Translations under genes and position numbers: made by a program
The notes under the pieces: generated by a model
The model's database searches: none
Told to the model about the DNA's origin: nothing
What the model saw: only the letters and a program-made list of their open reading frames with translations
In this document: piece after piece, positions 11,595 through 24,100 of the stretch
How the letters are laid out: the number at the start of each line of letters is the position of its first letter
How positions within the stretch are numbered: the first letter of the stretch is position 1
NCBI GenBank assembly: GCA_022695795.1
Contig: MU404124.1
Coordinates: 124,001 to 188,000, forward strand
Direction of reading: 5' to 3'
Source of the DNA: Biscogniauxia marginata
Taxonomy: Eukaryota > Ascomycota > Sordariomycetes > Xylariales > Xylariaceae
DNA: 64,000 bases

Positions 11595-13503
11595 ATGGGT
11601 ATCGGTGTTTTAGAAGATAAGTACCTGGACAGGCCTCCAGGAACCTCAAAGTTGGGTGAAGATGAAGGACCATTGAGCGATGCAGGTTAGTCTCACGCGC
11701 CCACTTCAAGTTGGGTGAAGCTAATGAGAGTTTAGCAAGCACGAGTGAATTGAAGAAAGATGGCGATATTATTCTCGTTCCGCAACCAAGTGACTCTCCG
11801 AACGACCCACTGAATGTGAGGAATATACAGCCTATGGAGCCAAGAAGCTGGGGTTAACAGTGTTTAGTGGTCTCCGATGTGGAAGAATAGTGTCATGATG
11901 CTTCTCGCCTTCTCTTCCGGTGTTACAGTTTCGTAAGTCGATGTTATATTTATTGCCTCTTGTCAGACGGAATAGCTATCCTAACATTCTACAAGGCTTG
12001 GCCCCATGATTTCTCCTGGTTTGATCATTTTGAGCGAGCAGTACAATGTTGATCCCGATACTGTCTCTGCCTTCATGGTTGGAACAATCGTGCTTTTCAC
12101 CGGCGCAGTGACCTTCTTTACCGCATCCGGGGCAAACATCTGGGGGAAGAGGCCTTTCTTCGTGATATCGACATTGCTGCTACTAATATCCAACGTTTGG
12201 GGAACTTTTGCTGATGTATGTTGTGTATGGAATATTTGCTTCGAAGATAATTACTGACGTTTATAGTCTTTCCCCTCGTTGGCCGCAATGCGTATCTTCC
12301 AGGGCATCGTCTCGGCACCGTTAGAAACCCTGGTTACCTCTACGGTTTCTGACTTGTTCTTTGTTCATCAAAGAGGATTGCGCCTCTCCTTATGGGGTGT
12401 TATGTTATCCTCCGGTGTCTTGCTTGGGCAAGTACTCAGTATCTCCTCTGATTGCTTCTGCTAACCGGAACATAGTCAGATAATTGCTGGCTTCATTATC
12501 GAGAGTCTAGGCGTTCCTTATACTTTCGGAATCAGTGCTCTCATCTACTGCGCTATACTACCTGCGACGTACTTCATAGTCGTGGAGACGACATACACCA
12601 AGCCGCGTGACACCAAAATTGTCAGGTCCCCGCAAGAGATTTTAGATGAGAAGACAGGCGGCGTTCAATCATGGATGGAAGTGGAAGATGACCCAGCCAA
12701 GGAACCTAAGGAGACATACGCTAGCCAGCTTGCACTCTTCCGCGGTCGCCTGTCCCAGGAGTCGTTCTGGAAGGGCGTGTTCAAGCCGGTCCCTCTCATC
12801 TGTTTCCCTGCCGTTATCTTCTCCACTTTCGTTTACGCGTCCTTCTTCTGTTGGCTCCTGATGATCGGTGTGCTTTCTGTCAGCATTTTCTCGGCACCTC
12901 CGTATAACCTCAACCCGGCTCAGATCGGCCTCACCAATGTTCCCTTGGCCATCTGTGCGGTCATTTTCTCGCCCCTGTCCGGATGGATGGCCGACGCAGT
13001 TCCAGTGTGGATGGCAAAGCGCAACGGCGGCATCTTCGAGCCTGAATTTCGTCTAGTCCTCATGCTCGTTGCTGTACCCCTATCCACGGTGGGCTTCATC
13101 GGATTTGGTATTGCTACCGCGCGAGGCTATCCATTGGTTTGGTGTCTCGTATGGATGACGCTACACTCCATAGCTGTGCCTTTCGCGTCCCAAGCATCTA
13201 TCAGCTATGTCATCGATTGCCACACAAAGGATGCCAACCAAGCTTTTGTGACCATCAACTTCATCAAGGCAGTAATGAGTTTTGTGGCCACGTCAATCGG
13301 TAATGGACTGTTGACCAAGTACGGAGCGGAAACGTTGTTCATAGGGATCGCGCTCTTGAACTTAGGGATTAGCATCCTCACTATACCGAGCTACCTCTAC
13401 GGCAAGAGACTACGGAGCTGGGTAAGTTGGCTTTATTTTACTAATAGACTAATTACTAATGTTCTTGCAGGTTGCTCGAAGCGATTGGGCTAAGAAGATC
13501 TAG
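11595..13503 (+). CDS. MFS transporter, DHA1-like, 7 exons
   Basis: A membrane antiporter or symporter of unknown substrate. The ATG at 11595 sits in a good context (CACCATGG). Exons that keep frame are 11595-11685, 11736-11815, 11868-11932, 11996-12215, 12267-12431, 12480-13421 and 13471-13503, giving 531 aa. Residues near 53-57 show NDPLNW, the motif before TM1 in fungal DHA1/Hol1-type carriers. About 12 hydrophobic segments follow. The first half has WGKRPFFVISTL (loop 2-3 motif) and MRIFQGIVSAPLETLV (TM4). A central hydrophilic loop of about 80 residues (YTKPRDTKIV onward) splits the two halves. The last exon adds only ten residues ending in KKI. Relatives include drug and polyamine carriers. 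The upstream dehydrogenase could supply or use a substrate, but this is a guess. Confidence 0.88.
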
Positions 13504-15354
13504 AGGCACTAGTCCGGCATGTGTATAAGATGAGTATGGACATTCTTAATTGGGAGGAACAAAATTTCGCATGTAAACTAGCCATGATAATGTAACATTC
13601 AATAGAACCTGCGAGTACAGGGACTTACGGCGCGCACTCACAGCTCCATGTAACCCAACGTTGGGAGACAACGATATCTTCTTGACTGTGATCTAATTTG
13701 GGGAGGAGTTACTTATCTCGTGTATTGACTAGCTATTTTCGTGTAGCCACTCGTATCCGACATCTAAGCAGAGATGCTGAAGGCGTTAACCCATGCCCAG
13801 AGTCTATCGGCGGGGTCTAATTTAGATCTCAGGTCTGGAACAAGCCTTGTTTATGAATAGGTGCGCGATGGTTAGTTGAATTTTGTAGTAGCGTGACTCG
13901 GTTCTTAAGTTACGCGGCCAAATCATGACGAGAGCATTCAACAGCAAATAGCCCTAGTCGTTTATGAAACTAAGCCTACGTTGCGGGATAAAGCCCAGGT
14001 TGAACTAGAAGAGTATAAAGGTTTTGCCAATACGAGTATTGGAATCTTACCAAAATGCCTTTGCAAGCAGCTCTACACCAAGCGTTGACCAAGAATCTAC
14101 CTACGATGAGAACGACCTACTAGATATATGCGGCTGCTTACTTCGCGTAAATACTTATCATGAAAACACTTCACTGGTGGAGGGGGGGGAAAGTTGCGTC
14201 CGACCTCTTTTTGCGAGTTTCTACATCGAACAGAGATCCTAACAATAATAATATTCCTCCTCCAGGCAATACGACGAGCAGAACGCTCCAGTCCATCGTA
14301 ACCCTCAAAACTTTTCACAATATTGTTTGTACGTCTACACGACTCTGCTATACGCAGGTCGCCTACCACGGCTGGTCTCTGGAGACTCTATACCCCTACC
14401 CCCTACCTTTCCCCCCTTTTTCGGCCAGGAAGAATATCGTTCCACCGAGGCGAAAATTGTAATATACAGAGTCCCTGAAGATGCCCCAAGAGCTGGCGTG
14501 GTCAAGCCATGTGTGGCCTTGGAAAATATTGGATTGGAAACAAACAGTATTACCTATGACTCGCGAAGCGAGAATAAGGGAGGGGGGAGTGCTTAGACGA
14601 CTTTCCGTTTGATGTCGATTATATGCTTATAAAAAGCAACTCGACAGAAACGGGCAAGAGAGGGTAACAGGAATCATACAAGAAAAGAGTCAGAGCTTTC
14701 CCTTGCTATGAAGTGGCACACTAGAAGATTATATGATACCACCGCCGTGAAATATGCGAACAGAATGGGAGCTTGTCAAAAGGTATCTCGTGTAATTTCT
14801 TGAGCGTCCCACCGCAACACGCCGGTATCTGACCTAACCGCCCTTCTCAGCAGAGGAATACTTCTTTATAATGTCTATCCGTATACTACGGATGTCCCAT
14901 AACTAGACAAAAAGGGAGCCCAAGAAAAATGTGCTTATTCCTACCTACCTATCTCCCACGGCAATGACGTCTACCTAGCCGAGACTCTTAAACCTCCTGA
15001 TTTTTAAGTCAAGTCCCTAGAATCAAGGTCCCCCCTCCTCCATAACTCGATAAGTGTATCTAGGAGACAACTTCACTTAAATTAAGACAAGTAGTCGGAA
15101 AAGCCGCAATCATCAATATATTTATTCGCTCACTATTTTATGCCTAAGTAGTACTTCCTGTTCGCTGCCTGCTTGTCGCTTAAACCTGCCGAAACACTTG
15201 CTTTATCCAGATAATCCTGCTGTGCCTTTTCTTTTTTTAACGATCCAAAATGCAAGTCATCTTCACCAACTTCAAAAATTTCTCTTCAGCCGCTCACAAC
15301 GTGAGAGCGGGGTGATGGTTTATTCCAAAATATTTTACCCATCTCCCTTCACCA
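13504..15354. other. Convergent intergenic region, no gene seen
   Basis: It lies between the 3' ends of the MFS gene and the CDF gene. Overlapping ORFs at 14024-14600 are short, lie in different frames and contain G and C runs; none looks coding. No repeat family or RNA gene was recognised. Confidence 0.6.
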
Positions 15355-17313
15355 TTAGCCGGCTTGCTGCTCCATGTGCGTAGGCAGGTTGTAGCTCGCA
15401 TAATCGGCGTGCACGAAGGCACGGTCGACAATGGGAACGGACTCGAGGACATAGCCCAGGCTTTCGCTGAGGTCGTGCGAATCGCGCAGGGTCGTCGACG
15501 CGTCGAGGATGATGTCGACCTCGACGTTAAGTTTGTCACCGGCGTGGTACGCCTGCAAACCTTGGATTTGCTTGATCGTCTTAGCGAAGCGCATCGTTAA
15601 GTACAGAAGTACGTTGCGTTGGTCCGCTGTCGCCGAGAAGCCGCTCAAGTTCTTGATGTGCTGCAACGACGTCTGCGACCAGTTTATAATGACCACGAGT
15701 GAAAGCACCAGACCGCCAAGCGCGTCGAGCCACCAGATCTTGAGGTAGAAACCCGCTAAGCCATGGCATGTTAGCGAGATTCTAGACGAATGAGTGCGGG
15801 GATGGGTGTGGAGATGTAAGGGAGGTCGCTTACCGATGGGAAATAAAATGGAGCCTACGTTGAAGATGACATCGGTCAAGGCATCCGCAGCTCTGTTTTC
15901 TCATTAGACGATTGCGATGATGGATCAAACCAAAGAACTTACAATGCCTGGACGCTAGAGTTCTTCACCAGCCGACACCATACCCAACAAAGTCCTTTAA
16001 TTAGTACCGTTCCTACCATAATACTGAGCGCCGGGATTCCACTGCAAAGACAGGTCAATAGCTGAGACACTAGCCTCGTGTAGGGTAGGGAAGTAAATGA
16101 ATACTCACACTTCGATCACCTCGTGGTTAGGCGAGGCTAGGCGCTGTGAGGACTCGAGTGCGACCTGCGTGAAGGAGGTAATCATGATGACCGAGAAAAC
16201 CAGCACACCCAGTGGTTCCAATCTCCGCCTTCCAACCGGGTATTTATACTGGTCCTGTCGGGAGATCAACCACGTCGTCGTCCAAACGATAACGGTCGAC
16301 AAGAAGTCCAGCACAGCGTCCACCAAACTAGCTAGTACTGACATGGACGACACCGAGATGACGACGGCAATCTTGCCCGCAAGCAGGACCACGTTGGCTG
16401 CAAAGTTGACATAGATGGCTAGTGTGACGATGCGATCACTACTGTCTAGATCATCGTCCTCTTCGAGCCAGGGGACTTCTTGTTTCGGATTCTCGCCGTC
16501 TCCATGTTCGTCATCATCATTGCTGAACAGGGGGGTAGTTTCTGTGGCACGGTAGATATCCTTCGGTGTCCGCTTGACTTTCTTGGTCGAGCTTGTCCTA
16601 CTCGCCTGGGTGTTTGCATCGCTACTGGTGACCTCGTCACTGGACACGGGCAGTGGACTTGACACCGAGGTCGCGTTCCCACCCCAAGCTTCCGTCACCA
16701 ATCCACCGGCGTTTAATATTTTGGGAAGACTGCCCGGCTCCTCCGAGATGGTATCTGGCACATCGACATCCTTGAACGAGCTATATGGCAGGTCGTTGTA
16801 TTCGTTGACCAGATCATGGGGCAGGCTGCTGTCTAGTAGACGATCGATATAGAGATACTGCTGTATGAGATAGTTGGTCCGCTCGTAGTATTCCCTCAGC
16901 GGCTTACTGTACGTGCTCAGCTGCTCTTCGGTCTTCCAGTAGCGTGCCCACTTGTACCGCAGATTCGAGTTCCCGATCAGCCGCATTGAGCGCATCGGGG
17001 TACTTTGCAAGATCTGGCTTAGCCGACGCTCATCTTGCTGTAGTCGCCTGTGCGGTTCGTCGCCTGGCGAGTCGTGTCCTCCTACAGCGGACTCCTCATC
17101 GTCCGGCCCGGAGCCTCGCCAGTTACTGCCATAACTGTGCAGAGAAGTGTGTGAGCGGTTTCTGCTGAGGAGATGCGAGAGGACGCCTTGGCCGCGCGGC
17201 GTTAGCGGTAGAGGGTCTTCTTGAAGCAACAGGAACGAGTTTATACGGAAATGGCCATCTCGACGCGATGGCGAATTGGACGGCCAGGAAGTCGAATTGT
17301 CGTAGGATGACAT
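15355..17313 (-). CDS. Cation diffusion facilitator, Mn-CDF type
   Basis: A proton-coupled divalent metal exporter, probably for manganese. Exons on the minus strand are 17313-16109, 16041-15943, 15892-15834 and 15755-15355, giving 587 aa. The open frame extends to a TTG at 17322, but the first ATG is at 17313. A hydrophilic N-terminal region of about 290 residues precedes the transporter core. TM2 carries D332-A-V-L-D336 and TM5 carries D438-A-L-T-D442. This DxxxD/DxxxD pair is the mark of the Mn group, unlike the H/D site of Zn carriers. The C-terminal cytosolic domain (VDIILDASTTLRDSHDLSES) has the expected metallochaperone-like fold pattern. The second and third introns fall next to the TM5 code. 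It may act at the vacuole or Golgi; the sequence does not show which. Confidence 0.92.
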
Positions 17314-18136
17314 GTTGGTCAACCGTCGAGACTAGGGAAGATTTAATGGTTAGGAGGAAAAAATTGCTCGATTGCTGCCAACTGCGACGATGCTGTCTAT
17401 CCCCAGCCTCTGTTGAAGCTGTCGCTACTCCTCGTTTGGCATTGGGTAATGCCAGTATATCTCGAGGTGTGAGAATGGGGAAGTTGCGTGGTAAGAAGCG
17501 CTTATCGCAAGCCTCCCAGATTTGATTATAAAATAAAATAAAATCTCACAGATCCCGAGGCTTTATTTCCAATGACATATCACGGAACAAAGATAGCGCA
17601 GGGTTCAGGAGATCTGTGTAGCAGTTCATGATGTCGATCATGTCTCTATATGGCTTAGTGTTTCAAGCTGCAGCCGTCGCCCACAGGTCGCCGTGGGGTC
17701 TCTATCCGGCTTGCGACGGTATTGGTCCGCAGGCCAGAAAAACCCCACCGAACCCCCCTGGATCCCGGCCCGGGGGTGGCTTGTGATTGCCACTAGGCGG
17801 AGGCAGGTTTTCTAGTCTCAGTTTCGCGCTTAGAATTTCGATGTGGGTTCGACTACATTTCGAAGGCCGCTCACGGTCGGTATTGTCGTATTGTCCCCCG
17901 TCCCGGCTGCATGTAATGCGGCCGTGGTTTGGTTCAAGTAGGTAGGTATGATGCGTTACTACCATACTTAACTGGTCTGGGTGTAAAGCACCTACAGTTG
18001 TATCGGATCCAATTATGTATGCATCTCGTTCTGTGCTGAAACATGGTCCTGCCAGGACATTGGCGCACTTTTTGCTGATTCCTACCAGCTTGGGTATCGA
18101 TCAATCGCTTTCAATGAAACATTCCTAGGTGTTGTT
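17314..18136. other. Intergenic region upstream of the CDF gene
   Basis: It holds the promoter and 5' leader of the CDF gene and the downstream flank of the ADE8 pseudogene. No coding signal is visible. A short AAAAT repeat lies at about 17528-17544. Confidence 0.55.
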
Positions 18137-18887
18137 TCATGCCGTCGTGGATTCCTTCGCAGAGACAATCTGCTCTGCAAGCCGTGCTGTCGGCCTGACG
18201 ATCAACATATGCTCATACCCGTGGACCTTCTGTTCCAAATCTTCTAAGCTCTCTCCATCTTCGGTCCTGATTTCCTGTGTTAATATAGAGGCGCCGTGGT
18301 CTACTTCTACGACGTAGTGCACCATGACTCCAGTTGTGTGGTTCTCGAGCTTGTAAGCCTCGATGTCTTCGTAGGCTCAGTCGATTGCATCTGTACCATC
18401 ATATCGGCCAGTGAGACCAGAGCCAGACGAGAACGGGCTTGTCCTGAGAATGCGAATATATACCTGGTAACGCGATGCACATTGATGATCGGGACTCCTG
18501 CCGTCCGTCTCAAGAAGTTCTTAGTGAATATGTGTATCTATCCGGCTAGAACAATCAATTCCAGCTGATCTTGCAGTTATCCGTTCAGCTGGGGCTGCAT
18601 CGTGCTTCAGCCGGGCTTCTCCCAGCTTCTCTGGGTCCTTCTCGCCGAGCGCATGATATCTATTTTTGACCATGTTGAAGCATGTTGAAGTAGTCGGTTG
18701 GTATTCCGGCTTTCTCAGCGCGAGTGACCATAGGTACCTGTTCTACTGAACGTCACTTTGGTGATATCGCCTTGAATTTTCGCAGGCCTGCTGGAGTTGC
18801 ACGAACCAATTAATGCCTGCAGGTTCGTACCGCTGCCTGCAGAGATGAGGTCTTGCTATCACAGATTGAAAAAGGCAATGGGGACAT
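18137..18887 (-). pseudogene. ADE8: Decayed phosphoribosylglycinamide formyltransferase (ADE8) copy
   Basis: Fragments on the minus strand align in order with GAR formyltransferase of purine synthesis. GSGTNLQALI (about 18810-18840) is the phosphate-binding start. Then VTRAEKAGIPTDYFNM, EKDPEKLGEARLKHDAA, QLELIVLAG, GVPIINVH (the catalytic Asn-His region, with the next Pro lost), YDGTDAI, TTGVMVHYVVEVDHGA (around the catalytic Asp) and EDLEQKVHGYEH follow. The frame is broken: a TAG at 18538-18540 replaces the Trp of the usual GWMH, a TGA at 18377-18379 replaces the Arg before Ala-Tyr, and there are several frameshifts, one explained by a 10-bp tandem duplication at 18671-18690. A gt-start near 18470 looks like an old intron whose 3' AG is lost. 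The original start may have been ATG at 18887. An intact copy should exist elsewhere. Confidence 0.88.
18671..18690. repeat. 10-bp tandem duplication inside the ADE8 pseudogene
   Basis: Two exact copies of catgttgaag lie side by side. On the minus strand they duplicate the codons for Phe-Asn-Met and shift the frame, so this is one of the disabling changes in the pseudogene. Confidence 0.9.
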
Positions 18888-21800
18888 GGGGTTTAAGATA
18901 CCTACCACTACACAACACGGAAGTTCGTGCTTTCGCCATGACAATAAATATTTGATGCCCTGTATAGCCCTGATTTCGGTTCGCTCATTGCTGAGAATGC
19001 CGACAGAGAGAAGTGGTGCACCGCGGCACGACGGTGTAAGCGTTGCGAGCTAAATTATCTTGGATCTAAAGAAAGGTTGACATTCCGCCAAATAATTGTC
19101 CATTGCGGGGTATAACTGAGTCTTATCGATAAGGTATGCATGTCCTCACCTAAGGCTTAGGTAGTGCATAACATGAAGTTCGATAGCTTCTAGTTGAGTC
19201 GATAGAAGTTAGTTCAAGCTAACAAGTTGAAGCTGGAGATGGTTGGTCTGATTGGGCCGTCTCATCAGTTCTGGGCTATTTCAATCTCCATTGGGTCGAG
19301 AAATAATCTTATATTTGACGATACACCCTAAATTGATCGCAATCACGCCAACACTTAGGCCGTTGCAGACTGGGGTGTTCATCCATTGTATTGCAAAGAA
19401 ACTAACAACTGGAACTCCGAAGTGTCCGTGGGAACGAGTCAAGATATCGTGCACGAGTCAACTGTGCAGTCCGCCGGTAGTTAGTAGATAGTTGCCTAGT
19501 GGACGACATCTACTTGGGGTTAGGTCTGAAGCTCGAAAGACAAATCCCGATTCGACATGCCAATGCAGCCGGCTCAAATTGGTAGTTGATGACATGAGAT
19601 CAACAGGTACACAACAGGTACACAACAGGAACGTGCTTAAATAGTCGCGTAACCTGTGGCGGTTCAGGTTATGATATCCTGGTATCTAAAGGCGCCATCA
19701 TCTCATTTCGGTTGGCGTAGATCCTGGCGGAGAATAATAGAACGGATAGGAGAACTACCTACCTACCTATGTCAGACATGCTAAGCGCAGGATGCAAACG
19801 TAACGAATAGGTAATTCCTGTAGCTAAATATATATATAGATGATAAGGAGGCGACGTGGATGACGGGAGGGCTGGGTGGACAACTCTTTCTTAGTTGCTC
19901 CGTTGCTTTTTCTTTTGACTTGTCGACCCCTTTAAAAGTTGGCTGAATCATGCCAGGCGTTGGGGTAGAATACTGGCGTGCTCTAGCGACATGTCGGGTG
20001 CTTACGGTTGGCGTTAAGGATTATTGATTCCGTAAGTCCGATGTAGTATTTCGTGCTTCGCTAAAACCCAGTCTCCCAGTCTCCCAGATGCCCCAGGTTG
20101 TTAAAAGAAAAACATAGGAAAAAAAGAGAGATTGAATTCTCCTGCAAACCTTGACGACTTCAAGTTAGTCAGAACTGTATAGAAATATTTGATAAAAGCC
20201 GACTGTTCCAGAATTGCGGCGCGAAAGAAGCTTTCGAGATTATATGGAATTGTGTGTAAGTGGAGGACGCGGTAGACTGTGGATCCTGAGAAAACTAGTA
20301 AGTACAGCTGGACGGCGTCCCACGTCAGATCTGGTGAATGATCTCCGGCTACCCAGCCCTTTAAACGTGAAGAGAGAATACCAACGTAGGAAAATGAAAT
20401 AAAATAGCGTCTGTCTAGGTTAGAAGCTTGGGAGCTTCATATTGGGCCGCGCCGGGTTTTCCACATTCCTTGAAATAGAGAAAGAGAGTCGTTATCAGGA
20501 GATTGTCAGCGAACAAGCCGTTCTGAGTAGTACTCAAAGCCGCATTGTATAGACTCATCGAGGAAGAATTTGACGTTAGCTGGACAGGCTGACAGGGAAA
20601 TCAAGTGTCCAAACAACACGAGATACTAGCCAGGCACCATCTCATCACTAGACACCTCTTCCAAGGCACTGGCGGTTAAAAACCTGACATACACATTACC
20701 CACTTCCAACACGTGGGTTCGCGATACTACCCTAAGTTTTGCACCAGCTATTGGCGGCTACATCGGCGACGAGCAAAGTTTTAGGCCTTCGGGCGCTCGG
20801 AGGATGGAGGCAGTTTGGGCGATGCGATGGGATGACTATTCGGACAGTGGCGTTAACTGGGCTGGCGGTTGCTGTCTTACGGTTCCACCTGGCCTATGTG
20901 GTGTATGTAAATACAACTAATGAGGCAAAACCTAGAGGTCTCACTCCGCCCGCGGCGCCTTGGCAGTGTGAATCGGTCTTCCTGGAGAGTTGATAGTTAC
21001 TCGGGCAATATTGGGCATGTAGAGTACTTTAAATGCCTACTTAGGTATGCAAATTTCTTCGAACCGCCTTTTGTCGACTATACTCGTGTAAGCGAAGTAT
21101 AGTGAGAGTCGGGTTTAGCCTTGGAAGAAATGTCGACATGGAAAACACATCACCCGGTAAGACCCTGGGCCGAACCGAACTGACCATAGAATTGAAGAAG
21201 ACCGTCTCAATTAAATGAAAGTTCAGGTTTTTCTCCTCTCCGAAGGTTCGGAATAGGTTTATCTTGAACATTGTCCCGTCAAACAAGGAGAAAAGGGGGG
21301 AGGCTATAAAATCGAGAACGGTTATAAAGTAGGGGGGGTTGAACCCAAAAATCTACTGTCTTTTTGTCACGGCATCTCAAAAGTTTAATTCAGATTCGCG
21401 ACGCCTCAACGGCTGCTTTGTTTGGCCCAGTAGGACTGCTGTGTCTCAAGGAATAGAATGCCAATACCTAGGGTCTTCACGTACCGAAGCATTTATGACG
21501 CTCATACTGGGTACCCTTTTTACTGTAGGTATGCTTGTCAATAAATGGCAATCTTTTTAAAGATTGCATTGATAACCTGCTGACACGACCTTCCGACCGA
21601 CCGACCTCGTGTTAGTGGGTTCAACATCGATTGGTGCGATCGTGTAAGCTGGGTTCGGTCCCTTGGCCTTTCTCGACAACGGGTCTAGGGGTCAAGCCAG
21701 CGCGCCCAGCCAAGCTCTCCTGGGTTGATACTGTGTTGTAATAGATCCTGCTGATAGTTCAGAAGCTGGTAATAACGGATAATTATGACTTGTCTGTCTA

Positions 21801-22850
21801 GCTTTCATAGTCCATTCTTAGTCCCTATTCTAGTCGGTCATTCTCCTGAATTCTATCTGATGGGATAGGAGAAAGGTACCATCAGCAGCCGACGTAGGAT
21901 TTATTAGGTATTCCCGGGCGTACCGACTGCCTGGTAAATGCAGCGTAGCGCATCGCATATGAAATGAAGGCGGGCAACTTTCCAAGGTGGACAACGAAAC
22001 CCGTTTGAAGGTTTTTGCAATCCTACTCCGGTACGGCGTTGACGGCGGTTTTCGAATGGTACGACGCCACTGGGCAAGGCCATTCTCGCCCAAGTCTCCT
22101 ATTCCTCCCATGTGCCTGGCTAGCTTGGACGATACTTTGCCGGTTCCAGCATCGCGTTGAACATCCCCTGTCCTGGACTCGCACCCACATGTAGTGTAGT
22201 GTACATACCGGATGTGCAACCTCGGTGTTGTGGTGGTTCTGCTAGTGTAGTTAACATAGCCCATCATGTATTCTGGATTCGTTACATGTATGTATCTTGG
22301 TTACCTCACTTCATATTTTTATTTCTAAGCAGCAAGAGGGAATGCGTATGTATACCTGAGGGAAACACGGTAGGGAACATCTAACGTTCGAATCGTTTCG
22401 CAGAAAGCAGCTTGGTGGAGCCAGGGCATCGAACGATTTTCATAGAGTTTAAACGGGTGGACCGTGGGGGGTGTGGCAGTGGAAGTGGCAGTACATGTAC
22501 CAAGAAAAGCACCAAGAACAGAGGAAGAAAACAACATACCTCACACTAGACGACACACAGACGCCGAGATTCGTGTGCATTCTTACTCCAATGCGGTTTA
22601 GCGGAGGCTATGAACTAACCGACCTACCGACCCTAGATACCTAATAAAAATAGTTTAGAGTGTATACGGAGTACATGCAGCCAAAGTACAGTACATCCTT
22701 CTGCATACAGCTTAGTATGTGGCATGTTAGGTGTGCTTTGTACCTAAATCGTTCCCACGGTCGTCAGCTTGTCACCGGCAAGGATGGGCTTATTGGGTAG
22801 GCAGGAACTACAGTAGAGAAAGAGCGAAGAAAAAAAAACCGAGAGGGAAA
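18888..22850. other. Four-kilobase gene-free region
   Basis: I see no gene that I can support. Short features only: three close copies of a CACAACAGG-type decamer at about 19603-19632, scattered TACCTACC motifs (19757-19770) and G runs at 21295-21340. The longest ORF (21830-22267 -, 145 aa) has no family residues or coding bias. A hydrophobic open stretch on the minus strand at about 19320-19440 may be another gene remnant but is not assignable. Confidence 0.55.
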
Positions 22851-24100
22851 CAAGGACAGTACACCACCTGCACCGTCTAGCTCACTACCACCTACCACAT
22901 CTCGAACTCTATCTCTGTCTCTCTCCCTCTCCTTCTCCTACTTTCCGTCATTGAACATTTTCCATCTCTTCCCTCTGCCTCTCTAATACCCCGGCAGCCA
23001 TTGTTCGTTCGCTGGCTTCCCCCAACCTCCCTCGAGCATCTTCATCGCCCTGTCGTTGTATAGTTCCGCATCGAGCGTTTAGGAGGTTACTCGTTCATTA
23101 TCGCTTTCTCTTCGTTTTAATATTACTACTGCCTTGGTATCCATCTCCTGGATCCATCTTTTTTCCCTTCAGCTTGTCCTGCGATCTACACTGCGTTCTG
23201 CATTTGCCCAGCGTCGGTCGAGTCGTCTTGCCAGGCTATCGTCAACCCTACGATCCCTACCGATTCTAGACTAGATCTCGACAACCACGTCTGTTAATAG
23301 CTTGTGTTGTCGCCAGCCCGTCTCTTCGCTCCAAACCTGTCTTGTCTTCTCCCGAGTCCTGGTTCCGCATTTTCGCCCAGCGATCTCGCCGCATCAGTAC
23401 CTTATTCATATTAATATATTGATCTCTGGCCCGTATTTACGACCAGCCCACAGAGCCACCGAGCGACAGAGCGACAGAGCGTCCGTGAATCACAGCCCGC
23501 TTTCCGTCCCCTCGACTCTTCCGTGTAAGTGACAGCTTCTCGTTTGCTTCAGCCCGACAATCATAAAAGTCCTGGTCCTTGCTGCCGTGTTCCCCAAGTA
23601 TTATTGCCCGCCCAGGCATTCTCTAGTACCGCACGACCTCGTGTCACGGGTCGACATTTCCGACGTTCACCGACTTGCTCTCATTCGACCGCTACCATTG
23701 TTCGGCTCCATTCCCCCCTCAACATAGACACATCTAGGCCGCTGGAGTTGTGGCATTGGCCTTGATTGGAATCCCATTGTTGCAATTTCGTCGATTCTGG
23801 CTTATGTTCACCGCACGACCCGACAACACGGAAGGTTACATCTGAAGAATAAGGCTAATTGAGTATTTCTCCTTATGCAGGTGTCCGCTATAGCTATCGT
23901 CATATCTAGAGGTCCTGGCCCCGTGTGACATTCTACAAACCCTCTCGGGAAATATTTGTTCTCAGTCTCTCCGTCCCCGTTGTCGTACGCGAGTCTACGC
24001 AGAGTAATCGACGGACGATCGATATCCGTGCTCACCTTATTCCATCCAGACATTGATGGGTTCGCCATAATATCCATCACCCTGAGCCGAGTTATTCTAT
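22850..24100 (+). promoter_or_regulatory. Promoter and probable long 5' leader of the 24101 gene
   Basis: A CT-rich stretch at about 22900-22990 (TCTCTCTC-type) resembles a fungal transcription start region. From there to the ATG at 24101 there is more than 1 kb without a credible ORF. A strong donor (GTAAGT at 23525) and acceptor (TTATGCAG ending at 23880) could bound a 356-bp leader intron. This is an inference from the splice signals only. Confidence 0.45.

Noticed and set aside
19250..19500. Hydrophobic minus-strand frame near the ADE8 pseudogene
   Set aside because: Possibly another remnant, but there is no motif by which to name it and stops flank it closely.
21830..22267. 145-aa minus-strand ORF in a gene-free region
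   Set aside because: No domain, no coding bias, no good start context and no splice sites that extend it.
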